Positions 63,523-64,000 of a DNA stretch of 64,000 bases are shown here, piece by piece; position 1 is the stretch's first letter, and every line of letters begins with the position of its first letter. Both the position numbers and the translations under genes were made by a program. The notes under the pieces are model-generated. The model saw only the letters and a program-made list of their open reading frames with translations, was not told the origin of the DNA and did not search any database. The stretch comes from Burkholderia cenocepacia (GTDB taxonomy: Bacteria > Pseudomonadota > Gammaproteobacteria > Burkholderiales > Burkholderiaceae). The stretch covers positions 599,925 through 663,924 of the forward strand of contig NZ_UAQZ01000007.1 in the NCBI RefSeq assembly GCF_900446215.1, in the 5' to 3' direction.

Positions 63523-64000
63523 ATGCGGATTCTGGTGGTAGGGGCCGGCGCGGTCGGCGGATACTTCGGCGGCCGGCTGGCCGCGGCGGGGCGCGACGTG
63601 ACGTTCCTGGTGCGCGACGGCCGCGCCGCGGCGCTCGCCCGCGATGGCTTGCTGATCCGCAGCCCGCGCGGCGACCTGACGCTTGCGAACGTGCAGACCG
63701 TGCGCGCGGGCGACGCGGGCGCTGGCGTCGCGCCGTTCGACCTCGTGCTGCTGAGCTGCAAGGCGTACAGCCTCGACGACGCGATTGCGTCGTTCGCGCC
63801 GTTCGTCGGGCCGCAGACGCTGATCCTGCCGATGCTCAACGGGATGCGCCACCTCGACGTGCTGCGCGAGCGCTTCGGCGCCGCGCAGGTGCTCGGCGGG
63901 TTGTGCGTGATCGCGGCGACGCTCGATCGCGAGCAGCGCATCGTGCACCTGAACGACACGCACGGCGTGTCGTTCGGCGAGCTGGCCGGCGGCGAATCGC
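63523..64000 (+). CDS. panE: Ketopantoate-reductase-like oxidoreductase (cut by window end)
   Basis: The first 159 codons of an ApbA/PanE-family protein from ATG 63523, behind a strong AAGGAGG. The NADP-binding loop is V-G-A-G-A-V-G-G-Y-F-G-G-R-L. The catalytic Lys is in L-L-S-C-K-A-Y-S-L-D-D and the substrate Asn in P-M-L-N-G-M-R-H. PanE reduces 2-dehydropantoate to pantoate for coenzyme A synthesis. Burkholderia genomes carry several paralogues of this family, so the true substrate of this one is uncertain. The C-terminal domain lies outside the window. Confidence 0.88.
   Translation, partial: MRILVVGAGAVGGYFGGRLAAAGRDVTFLVRDGRAAALARDGLLIRSPRGDLTLANVQTVRAGDAGAGVAPFDLVLLSCKAYSLDDAIASFAPFVGPQTLILPMLNGMRHLDVLRERFGAAQVLGGLCVIAATLDREQRIVHLNDTHGVSFGELAGGES

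Overview
The window is high-GC DNA (mostly 65-70% G+C by eye, GC-rich third codon positions throughout) with gene content typical of Burkholderia, most likely a secondary chromosome of a Burkholderia cepacia complex strain. The evidence is a BcscN-type type III secretion locus, LuxR solos, a VpsR-like sigma-54 activator, IorAB-type molybdenum hydroxylase genes and an OprB porin. I see no tRNA, rRNA, CRISPR array, insertion sequence or prophage.

Layout. 1-1394: DHA2-type MFS exporter (-, cut by the window start) opposite a TetR repressor (1808-2437) with a perfect operator-like inverted repeat. 2574-6240: exported trehalase convergent with an OprB porin and a small membrane protein. 6241-9230: a 0.8 kb leader with a strong promoter and two small ORFs ahead of an NRAMP-family transporter whose metal-site motifs are altered. 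9361-11386: two divergent LuxR solos.

11637-41777 is the type III secretion island. A plus-strand arm carries sctV, S, C, D, a needle candidate, sctI, J, K, L, N, O, T and U. A minus-strand arm carries a receiver-less winged-helix regulator, sctQ, sctR, a lytic transglycosylase and an about 3,750-codon gene (26912-38168). Between the arms is a glutamine-dependent asparagine synthetase gene. The giant protein looks like a multidomain effector candidate, with an HExxH protease-like motif, two kinase-like repeats and a LysM-like tail. Its 3' end is frameshifted. SctU has Tyr-Ser-Pro-Arg where the family has the Asn-Pro-Thr-His self-cleavage motif. No translocator, chaperone, SctP or SctW gene is recognisable.

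42224-46001: a Tat-exported molybdenum hydroxylase (iorA/iorB) opposite an AraC regulator, with 14-bp direct repeats at a 21-bp period between them. 46023-52152: a minus-strand exopolysaccharide operon (UDP-glucuronate decarboxylase, GalE, Ugd and a GT2 synthase fused to a GH26-like hydrolase) with a sigma-54-type promoter upstream. After about 2 kb without a supported gene, 54215-57950 encodes five exported proteins, the first ones Gly/Ser/Asn/Thr-rich, followed by a VpsR/NtrC-type activator (58074-59495). This second half reads as a candidate biofilm-matrix locus: polysaccharide enzymes on one strand, secreted low-complexity proteins on the other, and a sigma-54 activator that could control the polysaccharide promoter.

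59624-64000: two conserved hypothetical genes, an RcsB-like response regulator behind a perfect 13-bp-arm stem-loop, a methyl-accepting chemotaxis protein, and the start of a ketopantoate-reductase-like gene cut by the window end.
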